This document shows positions 51,376 through 63,020 of a stretch of 64,000 nucleotides of DNA, one piece after another (position 1 is the first letter of the stretch; the number at the start of each line of letters is the position of its first letter). This stretch comes from Syngnathus acus (lineage: Eukaryota; Chordata; Actinopteri; Syngnathiformes; Syngnathidae), in contig NC_051101.1 in assembly GCF_901709675.1 (NCBI RefSeq), positions 8,698,501-8,762,500 of the forward strand, written 5' to 3'. The position numbers were made by a program, and so were the translations under genes. A model generated the notes under the pieces. That model saw only the letters and a list, made by a program, of their open reading frames with translations. It ran no database searches and was not told the DNA's origin.

Positions 51376-51677
51376 TACCGTATTTTCCGCACTATAAGGC
51401 GCACCTATAAACCTCCAATTTTCTCAAAAGCTGACAGTGCGCCTTATAATCAGGTGCCTTATATATGGACCAATATTGAGCCACTACAGCAGACGTGTCC
51501 AAAGTCCAGCCCGCAGGCCAAATGTATATATATGGACAAAGTTTTAAAATGGGCCATTCATTGAAGGTGCGCCTTATAATCCGGTGCGCCTTATATATGG
51601 ACAAAGTTTTAAAATGGGCCATTCATTGAAGGTGCGCCTTATAATCCGGTGTGCCTTATAGTGCGGAAAATACGGTA
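51376..51677. mobile_element. MITE with TACCGTATTTTCCGCACTATAAGG inverted termini
   Basis: The left terminus TACCGTATTTTCCGCACTAT and the right terminus ATAGTGCGGAAAATACGGTA are inverted repeats, matching over at least 20 bp. TA at the edges is typical of Tc1/mariner-type target sites. The interior has repeated GCGCCTTATAATCCGGTG words and a near-perfect 65-bp tandem duplication starting around 51525-51530 and again around 51590-51595. A short internal stretch (51488-51523, 'gtgtccaaagtccagcccgc') resembles an hAT terminus, so the element is itself composite. No transposase is present. Confidence 0.8.
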
Positions 51678-53368
51678 CTTTAAGCCCACCATTACAAAGA
51701 AAGAGGATGGACAATAATTAATTTCATTAAATTATGACGTATACCAGAGCTAACATGACCCGTACTAGTGTGCACAAATCAAAATACAAATTACTTTCAA
51801 CATGTGCATGTATATTTAAAGATATATGGGCCAAGTGTACAGTACGTGCGTGCACATGAGCCTTACTGACGTGGCAAATTTGTATGGGCCTTAGAGGATT
51901 AACGAGTTTCACCTCCAATCAAGTCACACACAAATAGACACAGATACACACACACTATCACAAACACACTTACACACACGACACACACAGGGGGGCCTGG
52001 GGGTTTGGCGGTTGGTCTATCCGTCTAGAAGGGTGAGCAGCCACTCAGGCATGGATGATAATGCAATCAACTGTCATTAGAGGGACTGAATACACGCACA
52101 CAGGGCACAAATGATGCTCTTTCAGCTGTCAGTCATTTGTTCAAAATGACACACAGGCCATTTCGTTGCAGCAATACAAGTTCCCCAAGCAGAGTCTTTA
52201 CAAGCTGACAATTGTGCACACATTCCCCAGCGCAAATATTTTAAAATGCAGAGGAAAGGCAAAAATAACATTCAAATATTGTTGTGAGGGCACAACATTT
52301 TCTCACCAGAAATAAATTATGTATAAATTTATTGTATGTGACATACAAATAACTGCATCTTATTCAGTCATTTTAATTGATTAGTATTTACGAAGGGGCT
52401 GAAAATTCAGGTATATTATGCAGGGTGATAATTATGCCTTGTAAAAATATAGCGACAAGGAAAAAAGCAGTTGTGCAATGTGACATGAAAATATTGGAAC
52501 ATCACTGATGGGCTAAATCACCCAGCTCTATCATGCAACATTAAGCTCTTCAGAGAGATGCAGAAAAATTGAGGTCATAAGCTATCACAAAAAACAGCGA
52601 GTGAAAACAGACCCTAAAGCCATTTTGGCTCCAAAGAGAGGAGTGCCAAAATTTGATCACATGCTCCATGTTGTGTCCCATGTGGAAACCTCTGTTGGGG
52701 CTGCAGACTTGGAAAAATGAAAAGAAAGGGATAAAGCCACCTCCATCAAACTAGAGGCTAGCGAGGTCGAGACTATCGCGAGCAGCTGTCAATAGTGTGT
52801 GCAGAGTCGAAACTGGTAAACAGGATCACCAGAGATCTTTGCAGAAAAGACATAGTCCATGCTTAATCTCATGACATAGCTGGGTGGGCGAATGTCAATG
52901 TGCATCACTGTGTTTTCGGAAGCCGGCGTGTTCGCTTAGTTGAGCACAGTTGGGGGCATACCAGAGATATCCTACCAAACAGCTTGACAGCATCTTAAAA
53001 ACAACCATGCACTTGGGGATTGTCTCCAGTTTTTAACTAGCAGTGAGTCCATTACATCTGATCTCATGGTGCTGCAACATCAAACGGGAGGAAAGTGGGC
53101 TGAAATGGGGGGGTATTAAAAAAATTGGGTGCAAAGGCCAAGTAAAGAGGGAAAAGTATTGCAAAGTTAGAGTGAGCCACAAGTTTTTACTCTAGCTGTG
53201 ATGCATAAGACTCAAACGAGGATGTTGCTTAGTTTTATTTAGAGAAAATTTAAAGAACCTTAACAGCGTCACGTTCTTGTCTAGAGCTTCACTCTAACCC
53301 ACCAAAATCGAATTCACCGCTCCATGTTGAAGTGCCATGTTTTCTTTTAAAAATCTGCACAAACTGAA

Positions 53369-53392
53369 GCATTCAGATCAGCATTCAGATCA
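53369..53392. repeat. 12-bp tandem duplication
   Basis: GCATTCAGATCA occurs twice in tandem without mismatch, followed by a partial AGATCA. Confidence 0.85.
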
Positions 53393-54896
53393 AGATCAGT
53401 TTGGCTCAAGGCCTTCAAGTCGAAGCCAATCAACTTGACCTGGCCATTCAAAAAGGCAGCTGCCAGGACGGTATCACATACATGAGACTGTCCAAAGATT
53501 TTGGACTTTATTATTATTGTGTCATGAGCGGTAATTTTCTCATTTCCTTTATTTTAAAATCCAAAATAATCACGTGTTCGCCCACGTCATAGAACAAACG
53601 GTATTGAACTTTAGAAGTTTCACTTTAAAGTTACTCCAATGTGTTGAAGCATAATAGGTGATTAAATCGGGTTAATTCGAGCTAATGGGCAAGCAATGCT
53701 TAGAAAGGAACAGGAATGATGAATGCTGAGTCAAGCCAAGTACTAATTTGGCTGCCAATGAGTACACCTGGGTTCAGCAAATACGTTCCAGCTGACAGGA
53801 AAAGACTAGAAACGCTGAAAAACACGCAATAACATTGAAAACTAGAGAGAAGAAAAGAACTCATAGAGCACATATGAGCTCGAAAGATTCCAGTGGTAGT
53901 GATAAAAATGTGATAATGGCTTCACTGTGATTTTAAATTCGTATTAACGGTGATTTATTGAGCTGCGTGCACGCAGGGGAAAGAAACGATTTTTGCCACT
54001 GCACATCCTACCTTGCATAGAGACAATGATATGAAGCCTCAGTTTCAAGCACTAATTGGGGCCAATCACGAGTCTGCGGCCCAGACAGAAAGCCATTATG
54101 GTCATCAGTGCAAGCATGAAAAGATGTTCCACACAGTCAGGGAGACTGTTAAGAGTCAAGGGCAAGAAAGTCAGCATCTAAGGGCAGGAGGAAGGTTAGA
54201 TAGACAGTCATTTACTTGTGATTTCACTTTTACCGCACATTTCCCCAGAATTATGGAACCTTCAAGATGTCTGCTCAGCAAGTTCACATTTTGCCTCAGT
54301 GAAAGAAAATGAAATCAGATCAATGCTGACTAATTAAATATAAAGAGATAGAAATGTAATGCTTGAAGTACCGTAATTTCATGCGAATATAAGACAAATC
54401 AGCTAAACTTAGGGGAAAATTAGGGTTTAATAATGATGCCCTACATTTTTGACATAACTGTCATCACAGTTTGTTATTTGCCCTCGGCTATGGCACTTCA
54501 CTTTCATTAAGAGATGTGCATGCCAGCCGTTGTGTGCGTGTTAAGTGTATTCCAAAAGTCATACATTAGTTTGCAGTAACTATGAAATGGTCTGGATGAG
54601 ATCCAAAAAAAACATGCAGGTGTGTGTGTTTTCTTCCTTTTCTTCCAGGTTCGACCCCTGGAACACAAAGACAAAGAAAGAGCAGCGTAGAAGCCACCTG
54701 TATGTAAAAGCTCACCTGCCCTGGATGAACTGTGGCAGGTGGGGCTAAAGCTTACAATTGAATAAAAGTGAGAGGTAGGTGCTGATGTCAACCTCAACAG
54801 GTTTACTCTATACTATACAGTATTATTCTTACTACTATAACCTATTTTATACCATTTTCATAAGAATCTACTGCATATCTGTTATCCTCTCTAAAT

Positions 54897-54934
54897 ATCC
54901 ATCCATCCATCCATCCATCCATCCATCCATCCAT
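54897..54934. repeat. (ATCC)n microsatellite
   Basis: A 38-bp ATCC tetranucleotide array of about nine units followed by degenerate ATTCACCC and ATTCGTCC copies. Confidence 0.95.
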
Positions 54935-55339
54935 TCACCCATTCGTCCATCTGGTTTCAAAGACTTAAGACGCTAAAGGGCAAAGGTTGCTGTATTGTAA
55001 CTAAACTGTCCACCCTTGACAAACTAGAATATAGAGAAGATTTTGAAAGAGAAAGGAGAGCTTTGTGATCAACATTGAGAGCACAAATTGTTCAATCTCT
55101 AGACCACACACGCAACCACGCACATTGTCACACATCTCCGTGGAATAAGAGTTCAGTTAAAAAGCAATTTTCTTTGACTTGCCACTGTGGCTAATAACCC
55201 TTCCGATATTTACGCCTTCATATGTTAAGTAGCCTAATTCGATTAATAGTGATATGAGGCCTTTATCCGTCCGTTTTTTTTTACTCATTTCAAAGTGGAA
55301 TTGAAACAATTTAGGTCATCTGGCCCCATATTCCCACAA

Positions 55340-55640
55340 CCAGGCTGAGGGACATGCAAATCAGATGCAAATGCCACAAAAATGTGGAACTAGTCATGGG
55401 CCTGAGTAATAAATACTGAATTTAGCCTCTTGGCATTCCAAAAACAGCCAGTTGGGGTTCAAATGCAAATGGTATGCAAATAGCCCAGATGTAGAGCGCT
55501 TTTATTTTTCCTGATGCACTGAGCACACGGGGGCATCCTGATGGCTTCGAAGGCACAGGCCCATAACACGGCCATATGATATCATGGTTTTGAAGCCAGC
55601 TCATCGTGCAATCCCCGTGACACATTTGCATTCCTCTTCT
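55340..55640. promoter_or_regulatory. Octamer-cluster candidate enhancer (POU sites)
   Basis: Five exact octamers lie in 280 bp: ATGCAAAT at 55354-55361, 55365-55372, 55463-55470 and 55474-55481, and ATTTGCAT at 55624-55631. A sixth is at 55858-55865. The first four form two tandem pairs, each with an 11-bp start-to-start distance, about one helical turn. POU-family factors (OCT1, OCT4, BRN types) bind this word. The stretch is not simple repeat or recognised transposon sequence and lies inside the CDKAL1 intron. Function is inferred, but the clustering is directly visible. Confidence 0.55.
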
Positions 55641-58600
55641 GACACTTTCCAAAACGCAATGAGTTGTCCGACTAAACTGAAAGAAAACAGCCTCGAGGTG
55701 TGTAAGACATTCAATGAGATGTTAATCAAGAATTTGAGTCCATCAAACATGGAAAAGAGAACGATGAAATCATTTTAAAAAAATAAATAGACGGAAGATT
55801 AGAAAGATAAGTGCACAAACAAAGGCAGCTGCAGGACAGCAAACCGGCCCAACTGAGATGCAAATCGGAGGGAAGCCAAATAAAGTTAGAGGAATGAATG
55901 GTAATGTCGTTAAAAGCTAAAGATACTGAGGCAAATGAGATGGGGAGAGTTGCTAAAACAACAACTATTGCAAAATTGGCAAGAAAATCTTGAGAACGAG
56001 TTCGCAGGACCGATGCTTCAAGCAGTCTTTCTGAAACAGCTTGGAGAAAGTGAGAGGAAAATTTAAACTCGGCATGGGCACTTTGAAATAGGGTTGAGGT
56101 AAATATGCAAAGAAAAATTTTGTGTGGTGAAATAATCTAAGGGAAACATATTTTGCAAAGCAGATAAGCTTCAATTGGCAATGTCTTTGCAAATTAAATG
56201 CATCATCGTCAAACACACATAGCTTCATCTGCACACACCTGCACATCGACAATGTTGGAAATAATCACTATAATGCATTAAATGTTAACTTTATTTCCTC
56301 AAACATACTACCAGATCCAAGTCTGGCTGCCATGCCGATGCATTTGAAACAAACACCCCAAAGCCCTTAATCACAGCCTCCAACCCTCCGTATGAGATTC
56401 TGGCCCAAGTGCTTAGCACATGGTGGTAAAAGGAATGTGGATGTTGGCAGAAAAGAGAGATGATTAGAAAGCCTTCTCTTACTCAAATGATGCCAACTCG
56501 CACACAAGTGACGTGTCTCTCGCTTTCCTTGCGTATCACCAAGGAAAGCGGATGTATTTTCTGGCTTTGTTCAGCAAAACAGTTTGAATCTTGGGATTAT
56601 AAGAGATCTGAATGCAGCACCTTTAATTTGAATATCCTATCTAACAAAAGGATATGGGGACAAAAGTCATGTTGTAGAAGACAAGGAAGAAGCAAAAAAA
56701 AAAAATGTAATGTGGGAGATTAAAGTAAATTATGAATGCCTGCCGATTAATTAGATTATTATTATTATATTGTTTAAAATCTGGGGCAATCTATCCCTAC
56801 ACTACAACAGTAAATATAAAAGTGCACATAGTTTAAGGGAGGAGAAGCAAATAAGTCACTCATTTCAGAATGAGCCTGATTAGCTAAAAAAAAAAAATTA
56901 TATTGGATGTTTTTCTCTCCATAAACAAAACCATGCCAACTCAATTTGGAACTGTGTGGTTCATCTGGTCTAAAATCAAGTTGGATTACTGTGTTCAATA
57001 AACGTTCTGCACCAAGAGGGAAAGCGAACCATAGCTTGAAAGCACCATGACAGTCGGTCTAACATGTCACAAATACGCAGATGTAATATGCATCATCTCA
57101 ATATTAGTAAACCCGTTTCAATAGAAAAATCTATGGAGCATCCAGAAGATTCTTAACATACCTCAAAGAGTCTGATACATTGCGGAGAACTTCTAAAGAA
57201 CACCAAGTAGCTATGGAATATTTAAGTTGCTCGCGTGAGAGCTTCCATGCATCTGAGCATGAATACATTAGTTAGGTGGTGCAGACATGGTTGTATCCCG
57301 GAGAATTTGCCTCCAAATGAATAAATCATGACAAAATGAAACAATTTGATGTGTTTTTCGTAGTAAATAATACATGTATCGGGTCACAGTACGTGTTCAA
57401 TAAGAAATCGCAATGGGGGAAAAAAAAATGTTAACACGAGTGGAAAGCGAGTGTACTGTACTCGCTGCAAATGTACACGTGGTTCACACACCTCGACAGA
57501 CACCAAAACGCACAGGTACACATTACCCTCGAATAAATTTCAATGACAGCAGATGGCATCAAAATTATTGCATGTCCTGTCACCGTCTTTTCATATGCTA
57601 ATCTGGCGGCTGTATTCATCTGAATCTCTTTAATGTGTGGTCAGGATCTAAATCAAGCTGCGAATGGATAACAACACACCAAGACAGGAACTCGCCAATG
57701 CGTCACCAGACATTGTGAAGAGACAATCTGGTATTTCATGTATTTTTGGAGGCTTTCAAATTAGAAGGACTCAAGTTATAATAATTCATTTACCTATAAA
57801 AGGGCATCCCACCTCAAATTTGGCTCACCGTGACATGTTATATGCGAGTACTCATTCTGTCATTCAAACAGCACAGTGGGGGTCCTGCTGTCATCTGTTC
57901 CACTCAGCTCATTTGCAGCTGTAAGCCACGCTTCAAGCCATCGCTGATGAAAAGTTGATCGCTCCCCAACCTCAAAGTGAAGGCAGTGACAGCTGTAAAG
58001 CCACCTTGGTTCAATGGGAAAATACAACAGAATTGTTGCTAACAAAGCTGATCTAAAAGCAAGAGTTGCCTTTGAACTATGCAAAACCACACCAAAAAAT
58101 ATCAACCACTTCTTTAACACTGCAAGGGAGGGGGAAAAAAAGTTGAGAAGATCAATAGGCCACTTGTCACAGACCAGAGACAAAGTGTCAAATAAGACGA
58201 CCTCATAGTTTGACCTCGTATGTCCAAGGATTAAGATTTTTAGAACATCACAAGATGTCTTCACTTCTTATTAGTTATGCTTTATAATTAGTTATTTAAG
58301 AAAGTGGGAAAGCAAATACCAATCATGTTCTTTGCAACATAAAGACATGACATGAATAGTGAATACCATGCCACCATGTAGAAAAGAAAGAAATTGTAGT
58401 GTCTCTACCCAAAAAAAAAAAATGATGCCATTCAGTCATGAGACATTTAGTGGGATGATGTCAGGCATAATTGGCTGCCTCTTTTCTTTTCAGTTTTGTT
58501 CAGTTTGGCACCACTGTATCAAAATATTTTTAATGTTGACCCTTATGCAAGTCACAAGATGAAATACACTGGTCTAAAAAAATAGGAGACTCGTGATCAA

Positions 58601-60969
58601 AATGAAAATGATTAAAGATTGCCACTGCATAACTAATTTCTGAAAATTGAGAGAATAAAGGATTATCAGAGGCCTCCTTTATTAAAAGGAAAATGAAGCT
58701 GTACACATTCATGCAGGAAGTTATTATGGGATGGCACTGATGAATTGGGGACAGATATGTCCTTCATATAAGTTAATATTGGTATCTATATAGAATGATT
58801 TTTTTTCTCTTCAAAATAAGGACCCTGAGGAAAAAGGTGGAATTTGGGTAACTTAGTTTGAAAATATAATATATAACTTTAAATAGAGGTTTAAAAAAAA
58901 AAAAGAAAAAAAATTGTCAAATCTTTTTAAACAGTGTCACACAACCCTAAGCCTTAAAAAAATATAGCTAGAACATAAATAAATTGCCCATTTGAGAATT
59001 AGCAAAGCTGCCAGCTCTTATTCAAACTTGAATACTAAGAGGGCAGCTTGGCTAACACCAACATTCATGGCAGTGAGCTATTTTCCACAAGGACAACTGC
59101 AGGCATGGTGATTGCTTTGGGTCATGTAATTATCATGAAAAAACAGTTGTGTGTAATTTCTTAAATGGCAACAAAGCCATAGTAGAAAACGAGTATAGTA
59201 GTACAAGAGCAATGCATATTTGTAAGTCTACAAAGTCAATGTTTTTATTTTCAATGGAAGCCCTTTTGAGAATAAATATGCGCAGTTCAGCCACAATAAA
59301 ACACCATTGTGTTTTGAATGCTGGACAAAAATGAAAGCACACACTCGTTCCAGTGTAAACATAAACAAAAACAAGCTCAATTATTATTTGTCAACAAATA
59401 GCCAGCCGACAAATGATGGTGCTTAAGGCACGCTCACGAGCTGCTTGCTGTAGATGCTTTAGTCTGGTCAAGCAAGGTCCTGCAAACGTCTCCAATCATT
59501 TTTTTCTGCTTAGTGATCAAGGTCACTTTGTCCGACGCAGATTCAAATTAAACCGGCTGCTGAAATCATTCACAGCTTTTAAATCTACTTTATCTAATAT
59601 CTGTGCTCTCACATGGAAATCTAACACATAGCCAAGTCATTTATATGTATGAAGGAAAGATGAGACAGGGGGGCGTGTAGAATTAATTTATTACAAAACC
59701 AATGACATGCCCATACACACAGCAGTAGTGTCACACACTGCAAAATACTTAAATTCTTTAACCTTCCCAACTGCTCTCATATTCCTTTTTTTCCCCCCAC
59801 AGGTCTTTTATACAGCATATAAACCAGTAAGCCCAAACAGTGTTCAATCGAATGTAGCAATGGCTTCACTTGAGCAGGTGGTCTTACACGAACATGCACA
59901 CTTTGCTTTCCATTTCAGCAGGTGGTCAACAATTATGCTACTAATGTCTGAAAACTAAACCAGGGGTCATGTTCTAAAACAATACAAAAAGGTAAACGGT
60001 AGGTGTGGGGGGGGGGCTTGAAAAAACATTTGTTGCATGCCCTTGAAAACCTCATTGTGGATTTCTTTTGCTTCAAACACATTGGCACTGACTCACCGTC
60101 ATCCTCGCGTCACATTAATTGCTGACGTCTTTCAAGCGGTAATTTCTTCTTTATGAGAGAAATTACACATTTGTTTTTGTTGAGTAGAGATGACAGGGGC
60201 AACAAAAGAGAGGAGAAATTAGTAGAAAGAGAGAGCAAAAAGATCAGCTTTCAATGGAACGGACAAGCTAATTATTCCAAATAAGCGACTAAATGACAAC
60301 CAGACAAAGAAAATGTCAAAGAATATCGATCTGTTTTTGCTTCTTTCCGGGCGACTGTCAAGCAATCAGTTACATTATTTCCAAATGTGTCCTAAAAAGA
60401 TGAACAAGCAGCAACAACTTCCAAAAATGTAAAATAAACTAAATTTAGCTGGTGCTGATCCAAAATTATTATTTTTTTCTAAACTTGTTGGGCAATTCTT
60501 CCTCTCTGTTGATCCAATGGCTTCAATTTTATACCGTTGCTCAAATCACATTTATGGCATTCCCTTGTGGGTATTTTAAATCCCTGCAGAATGCAGGCAG
60601 TTTTCCTGGGATAACAAGGGGTGACTCGCTGGATGACTTCTGTGGGGAATAGGGAATACATCACCAACCACCCAAACCCCTGGCGGTATCTCCTATCGTT
60701 TATCCCCATGTTGCTTCATTAGTTGATGGAACGCATTGAAATAAATTAACAATACAGCATATAAATATTGCAAACATTTTGAGAATCTTTTTTTCTATCT
60801 ATTCTATTGCCTTTTTAGTGTGGGTAACAAGACCAACATCTTTTGGGGAAAGCATTTTCCTCAAATTGTGGTGAATGGCACTGGAGCAGAGCTTATTTTC
60901 AGTCTCTATGTTCTGCTATCTCAACTGAAGACGACATCAGAACTGCTCAGGGTGCAGAAACCGACCAAT

Positions 60970-61372
60970 CATGGCAACAACTAATTAACAAATTAATCAA
61001 TCGTTATTTTTTTATCATAATTAAACACTTGATTAATTCAAAATGTCCAAATTCAGATTCATGTAGTCGTCTTTCAACGCAAACTCGGCATTGAATCAAA
61101 ATAGGATATTTGCAAACATCTGCTATTATTTTAGAAAACAATCAAATATTGTTTCCTGATTTTCTGTCATGTTATGAACCAAACCAGTAACGGAAATATA
61201 ATTAATCTTTGAGTATTTTCTGTCTTGTCAAACTGAAATAACGTCCAGATTTTGACAACCGGGCTGGAAATTAAAACATGGTTTTTTTTTTTATCCGATC
61301 CATCGATTAATTGATCAAATAATCAACAGATTAATTGATTAAAAAATAAATAATTGGTACTTGCAACCCTAG
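60970..61372. mobile_element. AT-rich inverted-repeat element (GATTAATTGATTAA / CTAGGGTTGCAA type)
   Basis: The right part contains GATCCATCGATTAATTGATC, 'acagattaattgatt' and ends in 'cttgcaaccctag'. The left part has 'caactaattaacaaattaat' and 'caatcgtt'. I recognise the end and the ATTAATCGATTAA words as a frequent fish repeat that usually begins 'ctagggctgcaacgattaat'. Boundaries are approximate and the left end is poorly preserved. Confidence 0.5.
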
Positions 61373-62245
61373 CTCACTGTAATGTAACCAAAATAGCAGT
61401 GCGGTTAATCTACACATTGGTGGATAAGTAGAATCAGTAAAGCAGAGCCGTGATTTATCGTTTCTGTTTTGACTGACATGCTCGCTCATGCAGTCTGAAC
61501 ACTCCATACATCTCTTCTATTTTCATAGTCAGACATTTTCAGCATTTGCTTGCACATGCTGAATTGCAACTGTTTTCAAAAACGTCCAAATATTTTTACC
61601 TTCTCAGGCACAAAACTGCTGTTGTCATGTAACCAGAGTGAAAGTGTCACAAATTTTCTCGGTCTCGTCTTCTCAAAAGAAGCAGTTTTCATTACATTTT
61701 TGATGTGGTCAAAATTCCTATCCTCAGAGTCATCAATAGATGAGATTGAGCAATGATCCCTCCTTTCCTCGTGCAATCCCACTCTCCCCTTTTCTCCATC
61801 CCTATTTCTCTTGAGGGAATTTTAAAAGCAGGCTAGGCTGGGTTACCTAATCCCATTGCTTCTAAAAGGTTCCTGGGTGCTGCAAACATGAGGGTCACCT
61901 TGTAGGATCACCCGGACATGCGCACGCACTCACGCACGCATGCACGGGGCTTGAGATCACTCCAATTTCCGAGCATCTAAATGGTTACACTTGACGGCTG
62001 GGACTCATGGTTTATTTCTAGGCTTTAGGCGAATTCCAGACTATGGAAAATGTTTGTTTAGAATTTTTTATCTCCACTTCAAGTACAAAATGCAAATTTT
62101 TAGCAATGTACATTTCTGTGTTTATGTGAGACTAAAAAAGAAGACATTTTTCAAACGCAGCCACTCAGTAAAGGATAATTAGGCATTCTGTGTGTCTAGG
62201 TGACAACTTTAATATTCAAAATGCTTTAACCCTGTCAACAAAAGA

Positions 62246-62328
62246 ATTTGCATATCCATATTTACATATTACCAGCCGCCCCGGCCGTCATATAACTGCT
62301 CTCCGCTTTTAGAGTCTTAGTATAAATA
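62246..62328 (+). promoter_or_regulatory. Octamer and TATA-like element next to a CpG-dense segment
   Basis: A perfect octamer ATTTGCAT (62246-62253) is followed about 75 bp later by TATAAATA (62321-62328), in a locally GC-enriched setting (ccgccccggccgtcatataa). The layout resembles a core promoter reading rightward into the CpG-dense segment, but no transcript evidence is available and TATA-like words are frequent in AT-rich DNA. Confidence 0.3.
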
Positions 62329-62429
62329 GAAGCAAGTGCAAATGTAATGATAAACATTATTTCAGCGGATGCATTTAGCCATTTAGTGCATCCAGTGTCA
62401 GCTTCACTTGTCTATTGCTATCATCGCTT

Positions 62430-63020
62430 TACCTTTAAACCGCTTGAGCTACTACGGCATATAGTCAGGCGTGCGGCTCGCGAGTGTCTACTTCTGTGAG
62501 ACCGACTGTCGCTTTAAATTTTGCATCTGCCTCTTTCGGCTTGCGACCTTGATCCATTGTCCCGCGGATACATTCTCTCCTGTTTTCCTTACATCGTTTT
62601 CCCTTACATCATTGTCCCTCTCCGATCCGGCGATGTGGACTGTGAGACACATATAGGAGCGAGTTAGCGGAAAGACAGTGTGTGCGTTCACACACATCAA
62701 CTGACAGCTGTCAAAAGCTCACACACACCGCATCACACATTAGCCCTATATCGAAGCGCTTCTCGCTACCTCAAAGTGTATGTCTGTCGAACGGCCAAGT
62801 GTGTACGTTTCTAAATGTGAGAGGAGGAGTTAAAGGGAACATTTTAAGGCTTCACTCACTATGACACGGCGGCGCGTAACATTGCGTAGCGCACGGCCGG
62901 CCAATCAGAAGGATCCTCACCCTGCGATTTATGAATGAATGAGGTGCTGCGTCTGCAACGCCACACACTAAAAGCGAGAATACTCTGCAGTGATGTAATG
63001 CAATCACTCGGAGCGGATTA
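62430..63020. promoter_or_regulatory. CpG-dense segment with CCAAT box (candidate promoter)
   Basis: I count about 40 CpG dinucleotides in roughly 590 bp, far above the surrounding introns. They include GGCGGCGCGTAAC, TTGCGTAGCGCACGGCCGG and GGCTCGCGAGTG. The CCAAT word of GGCCAATCAG lies at 62899-62908. Such stretches mark promoters or other unmethylated regulatory DNA in vertebrates. It could be a CDKAL1 promoter only if the missing N-terminal exons lie to its left, and they were not found. It could instead be an intragenic alternative promoter, a non-coding RNA promoter or an enhancer. Confidence 0.45.

Noticed and set aside
52255-52325. Minus-strand sequence translating to C-P-H-N-N, tested as the WGCSHNN exon
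   Set aside because: It is followed at once by a stop and the flanks do not match CDKAL1.
54640-54748. Plus-strand acceptor-like site (pyrimidine tract then CAG) followed by a short open frame
   Set aside because: The frame (RFDPWNTKTKKEQRR) is unrecognised and no convincing partner exon is near. The GGTTCGACCCC word resembles a tRNA B box, but no tRNA fold could be drawn around it.
57120-57180. Minus-strand donor-like GAG followed by GTATGT after a short open stretch
   Set aside because: Tested as the missing CDKAL1 exon. The encoded residues do not match and a stop lies close by in the relevant frame.
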